Assembly (NCBI GenBank): GCA_029009155.1
Contig: JAQXJX010000016.1
Span: 1-64,000, forward strand
Direction: 5' to 3'
Source of the DNA: Mycoplasmataceae bacterium
GTDB taxonomy: Bacteria > Bacillota_I > Bacilli_A > Mycoplasmatales > Mycoplasmoidaceae
DNA length: 64,000 bases
Shown here: piece after piece, positions 1-12,148 of the stretch
How the letters are laid out: every line of letters begins with the position of its first letter
Position numbering within the stretch: the first letter of the stretch is position 1
Program-made: the position numbers and the translations under genes
The notes under the pieces: model-generated
Told to the model about the DNA's origin: nothing
Databases searched by the model: none
What the model saw: only the letters and a program-made list of their open reading frames with translations

Positions 1-1148
1 CTAATTGCTACATACATTTGCCCATAAGTAAAAATATTTTTACAGTCTACAACTGCTGTATCTAAAGTCATTCCTTGACTTTTATGAATAGTTAGAGCAT
101 ATGCTAAAATGATAGGAAATTGTATCATTCTAGCAAGTTCAACACCTTTTGCATTCTTTTTACTTCAAACATAAGGAGTAAGTACAATTTCCTTGTTTGT
201 GTCATTTAACTTTATTGTTATTTTGTCTTTTTGCAATTTAGTAATAATAGCTTTTGAACCATTATAAAATCTTTTATCTGGATCGTTAATAATAGTAATA
301 ACAGATGCACCCTTTTTTAAGGATAATATTTTTCTAGCAATACATTCTTTCATTATTGCATTTTCTTGTTCAACACCTCATCTACTATAAACTATTGCTT
401 CATAATTGTGTTGCTTATTTTGAATTTTTGATAATTTGTAATTGTTATAATCATCACATTCATCTTTTCTTGAAAAGAATATAGTATCATTATCTAAAAT
501 TTTCCGACTTGAACATTGGTCTATTATTTGTTGAACTGTAGTATCATGTTCTATTTCACCTATTCTCATTTTGTTTAGGAAATTAATAAATTTTATTTCT
601 TCTTGACGTTTAACTTTTGATAATTCATAAGTTTTTATATTCATATTCTGTCAGGATTTAGAATTAAAAACTCATTGATCTTTTAGTGATTCAAAATTTT
701 TAGTAACAGGGGGTAGTTGATAAAAATCTCCTGTTAAAATTAATGTTTTTCCTCCAAATGGAATATCTTTTTTAGTTACTTCTCTAAAAATTAAATCAAT
801 CAAATTAAATTGATCAGCACGAAGCATTGATATTTCATCAATAGCAACAATATTTACTTTTTTTATTCTTGAAGCAAGAGATTTAAAATTAGAACTTTCT
901 TTTATTGTTTTAATATAGTCAATATCTGTTTGAGTGTTAATCCCAGAAAAACGATGAATTGTAGTTCCACCTAAATTAATAGCATTCATTCCAATAGTTG
1001 AAGTTAGCACTATTTTTAATTTTAATTTTTCTTTTAATATGGCATAAAGCTGTAATAAAATTGTAGTTTTACCAACACCTGCAGCACCAGTGATAAAAAC
1101 CGATTGCTTATTTTTAATGTCATTAATTAAATCATCAATTAAAGCCAT
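1..1148 (-). CDS. PIF1/RecD-like DNA helicase, C-terminus cut by window edge
   Basis: A superfamily-1B helicase of the PIF1/RecD2 type, expected to unwind DNA 5' to 3' using ATP. Visible motifs in order are Walker A GAAGVGKT near residue 20, TSTIGMNA, Walker [19 protein letters not shown] (motif III), and a late [13 protein letters not shown] block (motifs V/VI). Four in-frame TGA codons read as Trp join what otherwise look like three fragments. The start ATG at 1148 is preceded by AGGGGTGA. At least 382 residues are present; the C-terminus lies outside the window. It stands alone on minus, divergent from the gene at 1276. A RecD2-like exonuclease partner cannot be excluded, but the short N-terminus starting directly at the P-loop favours the PIF1-like form. 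Confidence 0.85.
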
Positions 1149-1275
1149 ATGAGTATAAAAATCACCCCTACAATATTAATTTAACCCTATAGTATACTTT
1201 ATTTCCAGTATTGAAAATACCATTTTTGTAATGATATAATTTATTAATTATATTTTAATTGCTGAAAGAGGAATT

Positions 1276-2277
1276 ATGATAACTAAAAAATTCATAATAG
1301 ATGTATATGGTAAGTTCAAAATGTTAGGTTTTGACATAGGCGATGATTATAAGCAAAATAACTTTAAAATGGATTGACAATATTTTTTTAAAGAAGTTAT
1401 TAAGCTTTTAAATCAAGCGGCAAATTTTAATGAAACAGCCAAAATTTTATCAATAGCCTTGTGATGTATCAAAAATTACAAGAAGATTGATTATATGTTT
1501 TATAAACATTGATATGAATGACATCAAATTAAACGTGATAATGTTGTTCATACTCAAATGATTAAAGCTCTTTCTCCTGCTGCTATAAAGAAACAATTTG
1601 TTATTTCTAATATCTTTCAAAATGGTCAAATAATAGGTACAATAACTGGTCTTGCATTAGAAAAACCTGCACACATTTTAAAAGATCAAAAATATTATTT
1701 TTTAAATACTCCTAAAAAAACAGCATGCATTGTTGCAAAAAGCTCTGAAGCTAGATTGTATGATATACAAACAAAAGAGCTCCTTGCAGAAGTTGGATTA
1801 GATATTAAAGGTCAAATTGTTCTAGGTAAAAATAAATTACCTTTTGAATTTGTTACATTTAATCAAATTGATTATGCTTTTGATAAAGAATATTTATCAA
1901 CACTTAAAAAAGGTAAAACTCCTGATATAGATAAAGCAATTGCATCAATAGCATGAGATAGTTTATCACCAAAGAATTTCAAATATGGTTTAGCTGTGCT
2001 AACTCCAATTAATTTGAAATCTACTCAAATATCAGAACATTTATTTTTAATTTCTGCTGCAACGTTCTTAGTATTAAATAAACAATTAAAAATTATTAAA
2101 TTTGCAGAAAGTCATAATAGATATTTAACAGATAAACAAAAGAGACAAAAAGAAATATCAATCAGAAAATTGATGAGTAGGAAAAACAAGAGTGAAAAAA
2201 CTCCACCACCTTTTGTTCATTTGATCGAAACAAAAAGTGAAAATCAAAAATCAAAAGATAAGAAAGGAATAAAATAA
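1276..2277 (+). CDS. Conserved-looking protein of unknown function, 333 aa
   Basis: I do not recognise this family. The reading frame is continuous from ATG 1276 (preceded by AGAGGA) to TAA 2275-2277 with UGA as Trp. The N-terminal 90 residues are helical and aromatic-rich (WQYFF, HWYEWHQ). The middle has a beta-rich pattern (IIGTITGLAL, KYYFLNTP, IVLGKNKLPFEF), and the last 50 residues are very Lys/Ser-rich and probably disordered. No signal peptide or convincing membrane segment is seen, although one hydrophobic stretch (LFLISAATFLVL) lies near residue 255. It is followed after two bases by the 76-residue gene at 2280, so the two are probably cotranscribed. Confidence 0.7.
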
Positions 2278-2279
2278 TT

Positions 2280-2510
2280 ATGGATAAAATAAAAGATCAA
2301 GAATTAATAATTCAAGCGTTAAAAGCAAGAGGATATAATGATATTGAAATTAATGATGCTTTAAAAGAAATTGAAGCTAAAGGATTAACTTTTCAAGACT
2401 TTGTTGCTGAATTTATTAAAAAAGCAGACAATGATCCTCATTCAATAAACAAAAAGAATTGCCAATCTGGCAAATGTATGGCTTGAGATTTAGATAAAAA
2501 ATTAAGATAA
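2280..2510 (+). CDS. Small acidic helical protein of unknown function, 76 aa
   Basis: Short gene starting two bases after the preceding stop, read with one TGA as Trp (2484-2486) and ending at TAA 2508-2510. The first 45 residues form a predicted helical bundle with the pattern IIQALKARGYNDIEINDALKEI, which looks like a UBA/CUE-type or regulator-type three-helix unit, but I cannot assign a family. The tail contains two cysteines (NCQSGKC). Its 3' end overlaps by nine bases the 3' end of the convergent minus-strand gene that ends at 2502, which leaves no room for a terminator between them. Confidence 0.6.
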
Positions 2511-4277
2511 TTTAAATTTTGTCTTAATTATTTCAATTAATGATTCAGGTTCATTTATTGATTTAATATCTGGATGAAATACTAAACACACTCTATTAAT
2601 TGATTTAAAAACTTCAATTATTGAGTGTTTTTTTAATTCATTATCTTCACTAGCAGGATATCTAAAATCATGCTTATTGTCATTAACAAGGAATGATAAT
2701 ACTAAATAATTAACATGAATTTCTTTATATTCATTTCATTCAATAGGGACATCAACTGTTTCTCCATAAGCATGAACAGTTTCATAATGAGTTCTAGGTG
2801 TATGTGAAAATGAACATGCATCCATTGAAGCAATTGTAAATGTTTTAGTTTTATAGATAACTTTAAATTTAGGAATTGCATCAAAAACAATATTACTTGT
2901 ATTTGGGTGAAAATATTTAGAATCAAAAAATTCATTTGAATTAAAGAAGTCTTCTAAATTAAATTTAATTGTGTTAGGGTTATTTTTAGATAATTTTTCA
3001 GTATCAATATAGTATTTTTCGTTTTGATACAAAGAAACAGCTAATATTGATAAAAAGTAAGCATATAACCCGTCCATAATTGAATACATAGTGATATTAA
3101 AATTTTTAGTAATTCTATCAATTGAATAATCTAAGAAACTTTCACCAAATAAGTTAATTCTTGAGCAAGTCAAAGGATTATCACATTCAACTTGTATAGT
3201 ATCTCCAGTTTTTTTCATTTGAAGTTTGTGAATGTTTCTATTTTTAATTAATTCAACTATTTGTTCTTGAGCATACAATTGAAAAGTAGCTTTAAATTGA
3301 ATTTCATTATTTCTTATACATGGAAAAAATAAATCAAATTCAGGATTTTCCATTAATTTTTGATGATCATTTTGTTTGTAAAATTTTTTAATTGAAGATT
3401 TAGATAAGAATGGCTTTAAATTGTAATATTCTAGATTTGGGTATATTTTTGTTTTTAAATATAGTCTTGAATCACAAGGAAAACTAGGCTTAGGTCTAGT
3501 AATTGATGCACTTACATCATATTCTACAGTTTCAGTTTCATATGAATGTGTATTAGGATTATAAACTTCTTCCTCCACATAAATAGTAGTTCATCCGGTA
3601 TATTCTTTATCAATGATTTCAATTCTTTTATTTGTTAAAAATAAATAAGGACTACAATTAATAGTTCCATGAATTGCAGAAAGTATAGAAGATGTTTCAT
3701 GGTCTTCTAATTCATCTTCTCATAAATTTGCATCAGTATCCGTAAAAATGTCATTAATGGTTAATTTTGGAAAACTTTTTTCTAACAAGTTTTGACATTC
3801 TTTTTTAGAAATTAATTTAGTAATGACTACAAGTTCTTTTTTTGCCGAATTAACATTTTTATCCCTTCTTGCAATAACTGGTGCAATTTTATTTTTTGCC
3901 TCCGATCTTGCTATAAATCCAATAATAGAAATAAACAATAGCAAAACACTTATAATAAGTAAAATAATTCAAGTTGATTGTCCAGTTCTTATTGCTGATT
4001 CTATTGATAATCAGACAATACTTGCTATGATTCCAAGGATGGAAACAACAAGAATAAACTTCAAAAAGCTATGAAATTTTGGTTTATTAATAATTTTTCG
4101 ATTATAGTTATCAATTAGTTTATTATCTTCGCTAATAGATTGTTCAAGTTTAGAAACATAATCATTATTAAAATTGGTTGATTTAATTAGATTTTGTATA
4201 TATTCGTTTGAATTTTTTTGGATTGCAGGTTTTATATCCTGTTCATAAAATTTTAGAACATCTAAAGAATTTGCCAT
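2502..4277 (-). CDS. LemA-linked membrane protein, second paralogue (DUF3137-like), 591 aa
   Basis: Tandem paralogue of the gene at 4456-6225, with near-identical blocks along its whole length (start MA.SLDVLKFYEQD, then SASITRPKP, NNEIQFKATFQ.YAQEQIVELIK, RINLFGESFLDYSIDRITKNFNIT). The first 90 residues are polar, followed by two membrane segments (about 72-130), then a large soluble domain, so the bulk lies on one side of the membrane. The overall pattern resembles DUF3137 proteins, which often neighbour LemA; this is an inference. Start ATG 4277; TGA codons at conserved positions encode Trp. It is separated from its paralogue by a strong hairpin terminator, so it probably has its own promoter in the 178-base gap upstream. 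Confidence 0.75.
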
Positions 4278-4404
4278 ATTTATTTAGATTAAAAACCAAA
4301 TAGAAAGGTTTATATAATTATCATTTATTTTTTAGAATGTAAAAGTAATAATTTACATTGCTTTTAATTATATTAAATCGATTAGAAGTATGCCAATCTA
4401 TATA

Positions 4405-4433
4405 TAAAAAAAATTTGCCAAATTGGCAAATTT
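4405..4433 (-). terminator. Intrinsic terminator after the first LemA-linked paralogue
   Basis: Perfect 10-bp inverted repeat (4411-4420 with 4424-4433, loop of three bases). On the minus strand it is followed by a run of eight or more T residues. It sits 23 bases past the stop of the gene ending at 4456 and separates the two paralogues into different transcripts. Confidence 0.8.
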
Positions 4434-4455
4434 ATGATTGTTATTTAAATGAAAA

Positions 4456-6225
4456 TTAAGCTAATTTAAATTTTTCTTTAACTATTTCAATTAATGTTTC
4501 AGCTTTATCATTTATTGATTTTACATTAGAATCAAATGTTAAACATACTCTATTCATTGACTTAAAGATCTCAATGATTGAGTGTTTTTTAAATTCATCC
4601 CCATCTGAAACTATATATTTAAAATCTTGTTTATTATCGTTGACATGGAATGATAATACTAAATGTTCATTATGAATTTCGTTATATTCATCCCAATGAA
4701 TTGGAACTTGAACTGATTGTCCATAGGCAAAAACAGTTTCATAATGAATTCTAGGTGTACTTGAAAAAGAATATGAATCCATTGAAGCAATAGTATATGA
4801 TTTAGTATTAGAAATGATTTGGAATTTAGGTATTGCATCAAAAACAATATGACTAGTGCTAGGGTGGAAATACTTAGGATCAAAAAAATCATTTGAATTA
4901 AAGAAGTTTTCTAAATTAAATTTAATTGCATTAGGATTACTCTTAGATAATTTTTCTGAATCAATTTGGTATTTTTCATTTTGATATAAAGAAATAGCAA
5001 ATAATGGAGCAAAATATGTGTACAGACCACTCATGATTAAACACATAGTAATATTAAAATTTTTAGTAATTCTATCAATTGAATAATCCAAGAAGCTTTC
5101 ACCAAATAAGTTAATTCTTGCACATGTTAAATCATTGATACATTTAACTTCAACAATATCTCCAACTTTTTCCATTTCAAGCTTATTAATAGCATTCTTT
5201 TTGATTAATTCAACTATTTGCTCTTGAGCATACATTTGGAATGTAGCTTTAAATTGAATTTCATTATTACGTTTACAAGGAAAAAGTAAATCAAATTCAC
5301 GATTTTCCATTAATCTTTGCCCTTTGTTACGTTCATAAAAATTTTTAACTTGAGATTCACGTGTAAAAGGTTCAGAATTGAAATATTCTAGTTCTGGATA
5401 TAATTTAGTTTTAAAATATAACTTTGAATGACAATTGAATGCAGGTTTTGGTCTTGTAATAGATGCAGATACAACATGGACTGTAGCAGTAGTCTCTCAA
5501 TTTTTAGTTGTTGGATTCATTTGTCTTCTTGTTACTGTTACGGTAGTAGTTCCAGTATATACGTGAGGAACAATTTCAATTCTTTTTGTTGTTAAGAATA
5601 AAAAAGGACTAGAATGTGCTGTTCCATGTATTTCAGAATATACTGATGAAGCTTCATGATCTTTTAATACATCTTTTCACAAGTTTGTATCAACGTTTGT
5701 AAAAGTATCATTAATCATTAATTGTGGAAAACTTTTTTCCAATAAACCTAAACATTCTTTTTTAGAAATTAATCTAGTAATAGTAGATAACTCACGTTTT
5801 GCTAAATTTATGGATTTATCTCTACTTTGGATAACAGGTCTTATAATTTTATTTTCCTTATGTTTTTTGACAAAACACAAGATCGAAATTGCAATTAAAA
5901 CAACACTTACACTAATTAAAATTATGTGAATTAATTTATCGCTATGATAATAAACCATAAAGAAAATGCTTAGTGCAATAGTAGTAATTGCAGCAATTAA
6001 AAAAAATCATAATAAACCACCAAATCATGATTTATTAATGATTCTCTTATTATAAGCATCAATTTGTTTACTATCTTTAGCTATAGAATTTTCAAATTTT
6101 GAAACTGAATCATGATTAAAGTCTGCAGTTTTAATTAAATTTTGAATATATTCATTTGAATTTTTTTCAATTGCAGGTTTTACATCTTGTTCATAAAATT
6201 TTAAAACATCTAAAGAATGTGCCAT
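4456..6225 (-). CDS. LemA-linked membrane protein, first paralogue (DUF3137-like), 589 aa
   Basis: Full-length reading frame with four TGA codons read as Trp. The N-terminal 66 residues are polar and helical, two strong membrane segments follow (WFFLIAAITTIALSIFF and IILISVSVVLIAISIL), and a ~450-residue soluble domain ends in KEKFKLA. It shares extensive identity with the gene at 2502-4277. The start ATG 6225 lies 20 bases after the lemA stop, consistent with one transcript. LemA and DUF3137 membrane proteins are often neighbours in bacteria, and the match here rests on context and general pattern, not on a search. The soluble domain contains a repeated FDL.FPC.RNNEIQF-type block of unknown role. 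Confidence 0.75.
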
Positions 6226-6244
6226 ACTAAACTAAAAAAATAAA

Positions 6245-6904
6245 TTAGAAATTGATAGAAAGGTTAACATCTTTCTTTTGTTCAGCACTTGCTTCAAATA
6301 ATGGTAATGTGTGTAAAGACATACCAGCAGCAACGAATTGACTAGGGAATGTAAATATTTTTTGGTTGAATTCATTTACATCTTGGTTGTATATACGTCT
6401 TGCAGCAGAAATTTCTCTTTCATTTGCATCAGCAGCAGCCATTAATTCCATAGCAGCTTGGTTAGCTTTTAAGTTAGGGTAGTTTTCTAAAGTAACATTA
6501 ATTCCAGAAGCTACTTTATCAAGTTTACTGTTTAATTGTGAAATGTTTTCTGGTTTAATATCAGAAGTTTTTAAACTTCTTAATTCAGTAATACCTGTTA
6601 ATGTTTCTTTTTCATATTTCATGTATGATTTTGTAACATCTAATAGTTTTACTAAAGTATCTTTTCTTTGAACTAATTGAACACTAATATTACTTGCAGA
6701 AGTGTTAATTTGTTCTTGTTTACGGTTTAATCAGTTACGCATTGAGATGCAAGAAAACCAAAAAATACCAACAGTAATGATTGTTAAGAAAATTATCATT
6801 ACTCACATTCATGCTGTTCTTTTTGGTGTACGAATAGCATTTTGAACATTAGGGTTAAAACCTTCAGTATTGTCAGCTGATTGATTTCTAGTGTCTAATA
6901 ACAT
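6245..6904 (-). CDS. lemA: LemA family membrane protein
   Basis: LemA proteins have one N-terminal membrane helix and a long helical bundle facing outward; their function is unclear. Here the membrane segment (MWVMIIFLTIITVGIFWF) spans roughly residues 31-48. A helical bundle follows, with the diagnostic AARRIYNQDVNEFNQKI and FPSQFVAAGM elements (LemA usually has AR..YN..V..YN....FP). The C-terminal PLFEASAEQK matches the usual PFFEA. Length 219 residues, typical. The start ATG at 6904 follows AAGGATAAATGTAGACT, giving a reasonable ribosome site. It is first in a transcript with the DUF3137-like gene just downstream. Confidence 0.88.
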
Positions 6905-6943
6905 AGTCTACATTTATCCTTTTTATTTTTTTTAATCTTATAT

Positions 6944-6949
6944 ATTATA
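6944..6949 (-). promoter_or_regulatory. -10 box for lemA
   Basis: TATAAT on the minus strand, 39 bases upstream of the lemA ATG and followed by an A/T-rich leader with an AAGGA ribosome site. No convincing -35 element is seen, as is usual in Mollicutes. Confidence 0.5.
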
Positions 6950-7028
6950 CATTTTTTTACATATAAAAAATAGTATCAACCTAGTTAGAAAATACTATAG
7001 TTTTATGAATATTTAAAATTGTAAAAAT

Positions 7029-10000
7029 CTATTTTTTTAGGCCTGTTTTATTTTTTTTATTTTTATGAACTTTAATTATTATAAATGTTAAGATTCCTAA
7101 TGCTACAACCGCACTTGCAGCAACAATTGATCAAAGAATAATTTTATTTTTATTTGATTCATTAGGTTTAGTAATTGTTAAAGTAATGTTGATTTTACCA
7201 AATACTGTTTCGCTACCTTTTTGTAAAGAATAAGCTTTTAATACTAATTTATATTGACCTTCAGGTAATGCATCTTCTCATAATATATAAGCGTTTTTAT
7301 CTTCAGAAGATTCATTTGCTTCTAATTTAATTCATTGTGGAACACCTTTATCATCTTCCATTTCAAGAATTCATTTAACATTTGGATTAGCTAAACCAGA
7401 AGAATGTACAGTTGAAGTATATTTATCACTTTTTGAAGATTTTCCAAAATCAGATTTAATTTCACTTGATCCACTTATATCAATTGAATTGGTTTGATCA
7501 TATTCAACTGATAAAGTAAATGTTTTTGTACTTTTACCAATTACACTTCTTCCTGATGAGTTTACTCCAATAGATACAGCAACAACTTTGAAACTGTATA
7601 CACCTACTGTTGAATTAGCATCCCATTTAACTAAACCATTTTCATCAATTTTTAGTCAATTTGGACTTACTGATTTATTTTCCATTTCAAGACTTCATTT
7701 TACTCTTGAATCAGTAATTCCTCCAGTTGTATCAGTATTAATTGTAGCTGTGAAAGGAAGATTAAATTCTCCAGATTGTGATGTTGATGTAACATATTGT
7801 TCACATACTTGTGATTCATTAACAACTACATTGCTGATGTCAGCATATTTAATTTTCAAAGTAATTTCATTTGTTGTTTTTTTGGATACAGATGGAAGTT
7901 TAGCAGCAGATGCTTTTAATTTAAAACGATAAGTACCAGCTTCAGAGTTTTTTGATCATTTAATACTTGTATGACCTGTTGATAAGGTTTGTATTGATAA
8001 TCAAGAAGGAACAGAAGCTATAGGCTCACCATCTTTTGTTAAATCTTCAATACTTCATAATGCTGAATCTACATCAGATGTACCATTGTTATATTTAGTT
8101 GTTGCTAGTAATGAAGTAGATTGACTGCCTTCTACACCAACTACACCATTTTCATTTCATCAATAAGCAGATTCATCAATAGTTACTTCAGTAGCAGTTG
8201 CGTTATCTATGACGAAGTTATAATATTCATTTGATGTAGTAGACACATTCCGATTAGCTACAGATGTAGCTTTTACTCTAACCTTATAAGTTCCATCAGT
8301 AACACTATTATCTCAATAAATTAAACCAGATGGTAATGGGTCATTAGAAATTTGTGGAACTAATTCTCCACCTTGAGAAATATGTAATCAACTTGGAACA
8401 TTTGCTGTCATATCATCCTTTTTAAAATCAAATAATGATCAGGTAACATCTTGAGCAACATGTTCTTGAGATTCAACTACAGCAGTATAAGTATCATTAG
8501 CTCTACCTCAACTACTACTTAAACCTCTACCTGTAGTAGTTGGACTGTTAGTTATGCTAACACTTGTTGGTGTATCATAAATAACATTAAGAGTTAATTC
8601 ATCAGTTTCTTTTACTAAACGTTGACCGTTAGATTGAAATCCATCTGTAGTACCTACAATTTTAAATTTATAAGTTCCAGGTGTACCTTTTCCGTTTCAA
8701 CTTAATACACCACTAGTAGGATCAATACTTAATCCTTCTAAGACTGAATATGAATCAGAAGGTTTAATTGATCATACTACTTTTTGCTTTGCTTCAGCTG
8801 GAACAACTGTAGAAGTAAATGGTGAAGTTTCAAAAGGGCGTCCTTTTGTGATGTTTCCTACTGGTAAATCACTTGGTTTAGAAATGTTTAAACTAACAAC
8901 ACTAGCAAAGTCAACAGTTAATGTATAAACATTACTATAACTAATTACAGGATTTTTTAATGATTCACTAGTTAGTTTAGCCTTAACTTTAAAAGAATAA
9001 ACATCAACATCAGTACTTGATTTTTTCGGTAAGTTATTTAAATCAATTTTACCATCACTACTAATATTTAGTCAACTTGGTTTATCAGTCCATTCAGTTC
9101 CATCATCTTTAACTATTGAATAGTCAATAGTTTTTTCTACTATAATGTCAGAAGGATCAAAAATTGTAGTTGTAAATGAAAGTGGTTCAATTCCTGTAGC
9201 AGCTGCTTTAATAGTACGATCTACTGGAGTTTCAACATTAAGAGACAATGTATAAATATTTACATTAGATGTAGACTGTAAATCGTAAAAAGAAGCATAA
9301 ATTTTTGCAGATACAGGTTTTAGCAATGTTGCAGCATTCAATTCATCGGCAGGACATGGATTTTTACTAAAAGAAACACTACCTTCAGGTTCACATCTTC
9401 ATGTTATTGGTAATTCTGGATCAACTAGAGCAATTGGAAATAGTTCAGTAGATAAATTAACAGATTGGCCAACAACAATAGCTGTACTTGAAGTTATTTG
9501 ACCATCTTCTTTTGTAATTCCAATTCCAAAAGATTCAGGAAATTCTCCATTCATTACATCAGATTTTATATATCTAAAGTTAGGTGCTTCTAAATAGGCA
9601 TTAACATATCGTTTATCTTTTGAATATGGTAGACATACTCTATGACCTTTAGTTTTATCAATCTGTAAACTTCAATTTTCATTAAATGTAGGTGGAGTTT
9701 TACCTTTAAAAATTACATATTTACAAAAACAACCAGCAAATCCACCTACACCAATTTCTTCTAATGTTTCAGGGAAAACAAGGGGAATTTTTGTTAGATC
9801 AAAATTTCCACAAAAAGCCTCAGTTCCGATTTTTCTTAAATGAGTAGCATTTTTGAAAGTTACACCTTCAAGTAAAGCTTGATCCAAACTTTTAAATACT
9901 TCATTACCAATTTCAGTGATTCAATATTCAGATCCAAATTCTTCAATAATTTCAGGAATATCAAGAGTAGTAGGTTGAGTTGGAGCAACTTTTATAGATT

Positions 10001-10229
10001 GAATAATTAAACCCTGTGAATCATTTGGGTCAAAACTACATGTAAAAGTAAAATCTCCAATTTTAATATCAGGTTCAATAGGATCATTGCTATTATTTAA
10101 TTTATTTTTTTGACCAATAACATTGTTAGTATTTTGAATATTTTTGTCATTTAATACAAGAACACTAGGAATTGTAATACCAGCTAGTATAGCTGTTGAT
10201 AAAATTAATTTAATTTTTTTATGTCTCAT
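7029..10229 (-). CDS. Large surface protein: LRR domain plus Ig-like repeats and C-terminal membrane anchor, 1066 aa
   Basis: Begins with a basic, hydrophobic N-terminal segment (KKIKLILSTAILAGITIPSVLVL), with no lipobox Cys. Residues about 60-200 hold BspA/LRR_5-type repeats (ITEIGNEVF, LRKIGTEAF, LEEIGVGGF). The rest is a string of about seven Ig/cadherin-like modules of ~90 residues, each with W(S/I/L)...PSWL.I...G.(I/L).W and (G/V)TYKFKV.A motifs. The end is a membrane helix (IILWSIVAASAVVALGILTFIII) and a Lys-rich tail, so the protein is probably anchored at the C-terminus with the repeats outside. ATG 10229 is chosen because GGAGAAAGG precedes it; an in-frame TTG at 10256 lies upstream of that site. 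Likely an adhesin (inferred). Confidence 0.85.
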
Positions 10230-10320
10230 ACAAAATAAAACCTTTCTCCAACTCAATACAATTTTATTTATATAAACATATTATAAAAAAATATTATGGT
10301 TAGAAATTTAGTGAAAATAA

Positions 10321-10346
10321 CAAAAAACATGACCATTTAAGTCATG
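10321..10346 (-). terminator. Terminator after the 498-aa LRR protein gene
   Basis: Six-bp stem CATGAC/GTCATG (10328-10333 with 10341-10346) followed on the minus strand by six T residues. It lies 33 bases past the stop codon at 10379 and upstream of the large surface protein gene. Confidence 0.7.
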
Positions 10347-10378
10347 CTATTAGTTTTTAAGCCTTATTTTTGAATAAA

Positions 10379-11875
10379 TTAGATTAAATTACGGTAAGGA
10401 TTAGTGTCAGAGTTTAATAATTTATTTTTAATTTGCTCTGCATTTTCTCCATTAATTTTTACTCCATTAGTGTAAGCTTTTGAATCTTTTTTATCAACTA
10501 TGATTGTGTATTTAACATAGTCATGTAAATGTTCTGGATCAAAACCACCAAAATTAATTGATGTTAAGTTGTAGCAATTAGATAAAAATCAGTAGCTTTC
10601 TATATAATTGACATTAGCAATTGGAGATAAATCAAGACTTTCTAGAGCTCAGTCTCCTGCTAGGAAACAATCACCAATTTCTTTTACTGAACTAAGATTT
10701 GTAAAATCAACATTTTTAAGTGAATGACATTCTCTTAAGAAACTATTACTAATTGTTGTGAATGATTTAGCATTTGGGAAAATAACTTCTTCTAAACTAA
10801 AATTACCAGACATAAAGAAGTCACCAACATATCTTAAATTAGTTAAACCTGATAAGTCTACAGTTTTTAAATTTAAACAATTAATCAAGAATCAGTTATC
10901 AATTTCTGTAACTTTATCCATGTCATTAATTTTAACAGAAACAATGCTATTACGGTCAATTTGAGTACCATTAATATCAAAATATGATTTGTCTGAAATT
11001 AATGCATTAACATCATTAGTATTATATTTAACACTTGTTCCATCAATTAATGATAATTCAATTGAACTATCAATAATAGGCTCATCATCTTCATAAATTT
11101 CTACAAAAGGGAAGTTTGGTTGATATTTATAAACTTGAGTCATATTTTTTGGAACATAAACTTTACCTGAAATTGTATCAGTAGAGAAAGTATTGTATCC
11201 AAATGAAGGGATAGTATCAATTCCTTTAAATTGAATTTTTTCACTAAACATGCAACCTTCAAAAGCATTTGCACAGATATTCTTTACATTTTTAGGAATG
11301 ATTAAATTACCCATTGGAACTCTACCAATGCCAGTTTTACCTTGAAAGAAAGAAGAAGCACCAATGTATTCAAGCGATTCACATTTAGATAAATCTATTG
11401 CTGAAAGTCTATTATTTCATTGGAAGGCACAAAGACCTATTGATTTTAATGTAGAAGGAAGAGTTAATGTTCCAGAAATATTAAAACCTTCATGGCCTTT
11501 TCCGTTAAAACATCATCTTTGTCATAATGGTAATTTTTGGTCTTCAGTTCTATATCCGATTTCTTCAATTGTATAAGTTACACCTTGAAATTGAAAAGTA
11601 CTAGGGATAGTTCAATCCTTTGCATGAATTGGACAATTATCTGCAGCACCATTAATCAATCTAACAGTGTGAGCTATAGTATTAATTTCTTCAAAACAAA
11701 ATTTTCCACTATCTGCTCCAATTAATTTAGCATCAACTTTATCAAAAGATACATTTTTTAATGCTATTGAAGTATTTCTTGAAGTTTTATTGGAAGTAAC
11801 AACACTAGTAGCAATTAAACCACTAGAAAGTAAGGTACATGCAAAAAGTGCACTAATTATTTTTTTATTTTTCAT
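10379..11875 (-). CDS. BspA-like leucine-rich-repeat surface protein, 498 aa
   Basis: Secreted LRR_5 protein. The N-terminus is a signal-peptide-like stretch (KKIISALFACTLLSSGLIATSVV) with no properly placed lipobox, and no C-terminal anchor is visible. LRR_5 units recur through the protein: LPSTLKSIGLCAF, LEYIGASSF, VKNICANAFEGC, LRYVGDFF, FTTISNSF and VKEIGDCFLAG. A degenerate middle region (about residues 215-330) interrupts two repeat blocks. The opening lines after the signal (VDAKLIGADSG.F.FE...) resemble the start of the frameshifted gene at 50883 (IDAKKLGADKG), so these are paralogues. Start ATG 11875 has GAGGAG seven bases upstream. Binding to host or protist surfaces is a common inference for this family. 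Confidence 0.85.
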
Positions 11876-11976
11876 ACTATTTCTCCTCTATATCTAATAT
11901 AAGATCTTTTAAAATTGCTAAATGCTTTAAAAATCTGTGTAATTATACAATTATTTACACAAAAAATGAAAAAAAT

Positions 11977-12001
11977 TTACCTAATATAAAATATTAGGTA
12001 A
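11977..12001 (-). terminator. Strong hairpin upstream of the LRR gene: terminator or attenuator
   Basis: Perfect 11-bp inverted repeat TTACCTAATAT/ATATTAGGTAA with a three-base loop. On the minus strand it is followed by a run of T residues. It lies 102 bases upstream of the ATG at 11875 and 110 bases beyond the luxS terminator, so it may be a backup terminator for the luxS transcript or an attenuator in the LRR gene leader. Confidence 0.6.
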
Positions 12002-12111
12002 CTTTTATTTAATTAATTTAATATTATAATTTTTAAAAAAATGCTATTATATAAGTGATTTTCATTATAATACCATTTCAAACAACTTGTGAAATGCTTA
12101 AAAAATTAAAG

Positions 12112-12148
12112 GAACTAAGAACATTTTTTGGATCTTAGTTCTTTTTTT
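12112..12148 (-). terminator. Terminator after luxS
   Basis: Nine-bp stem GAACTAAGA/TCTTAGTTC (12112-12120 with 12133-12141) with a 12-base loop. It sits immediately beyond the luxS stop codon (12147-12149). T-rich sequence flanks it on both strands. Confidence 0.7.

Noticed and set aside
4011-4277. Several minus-strand fragments that suggest a decayed membrane protein
   Set aside because: All lie in one frame joined by TGA-Trp codons and align with the intact paralogue at 4456-6225.
7588-7932. Plus-strand reading frame of 114 codons inside the large surface protein
   Set aside because: It is antisense to a continuous Ig-like repeat coding region and has no ribosome site or recognisable product.
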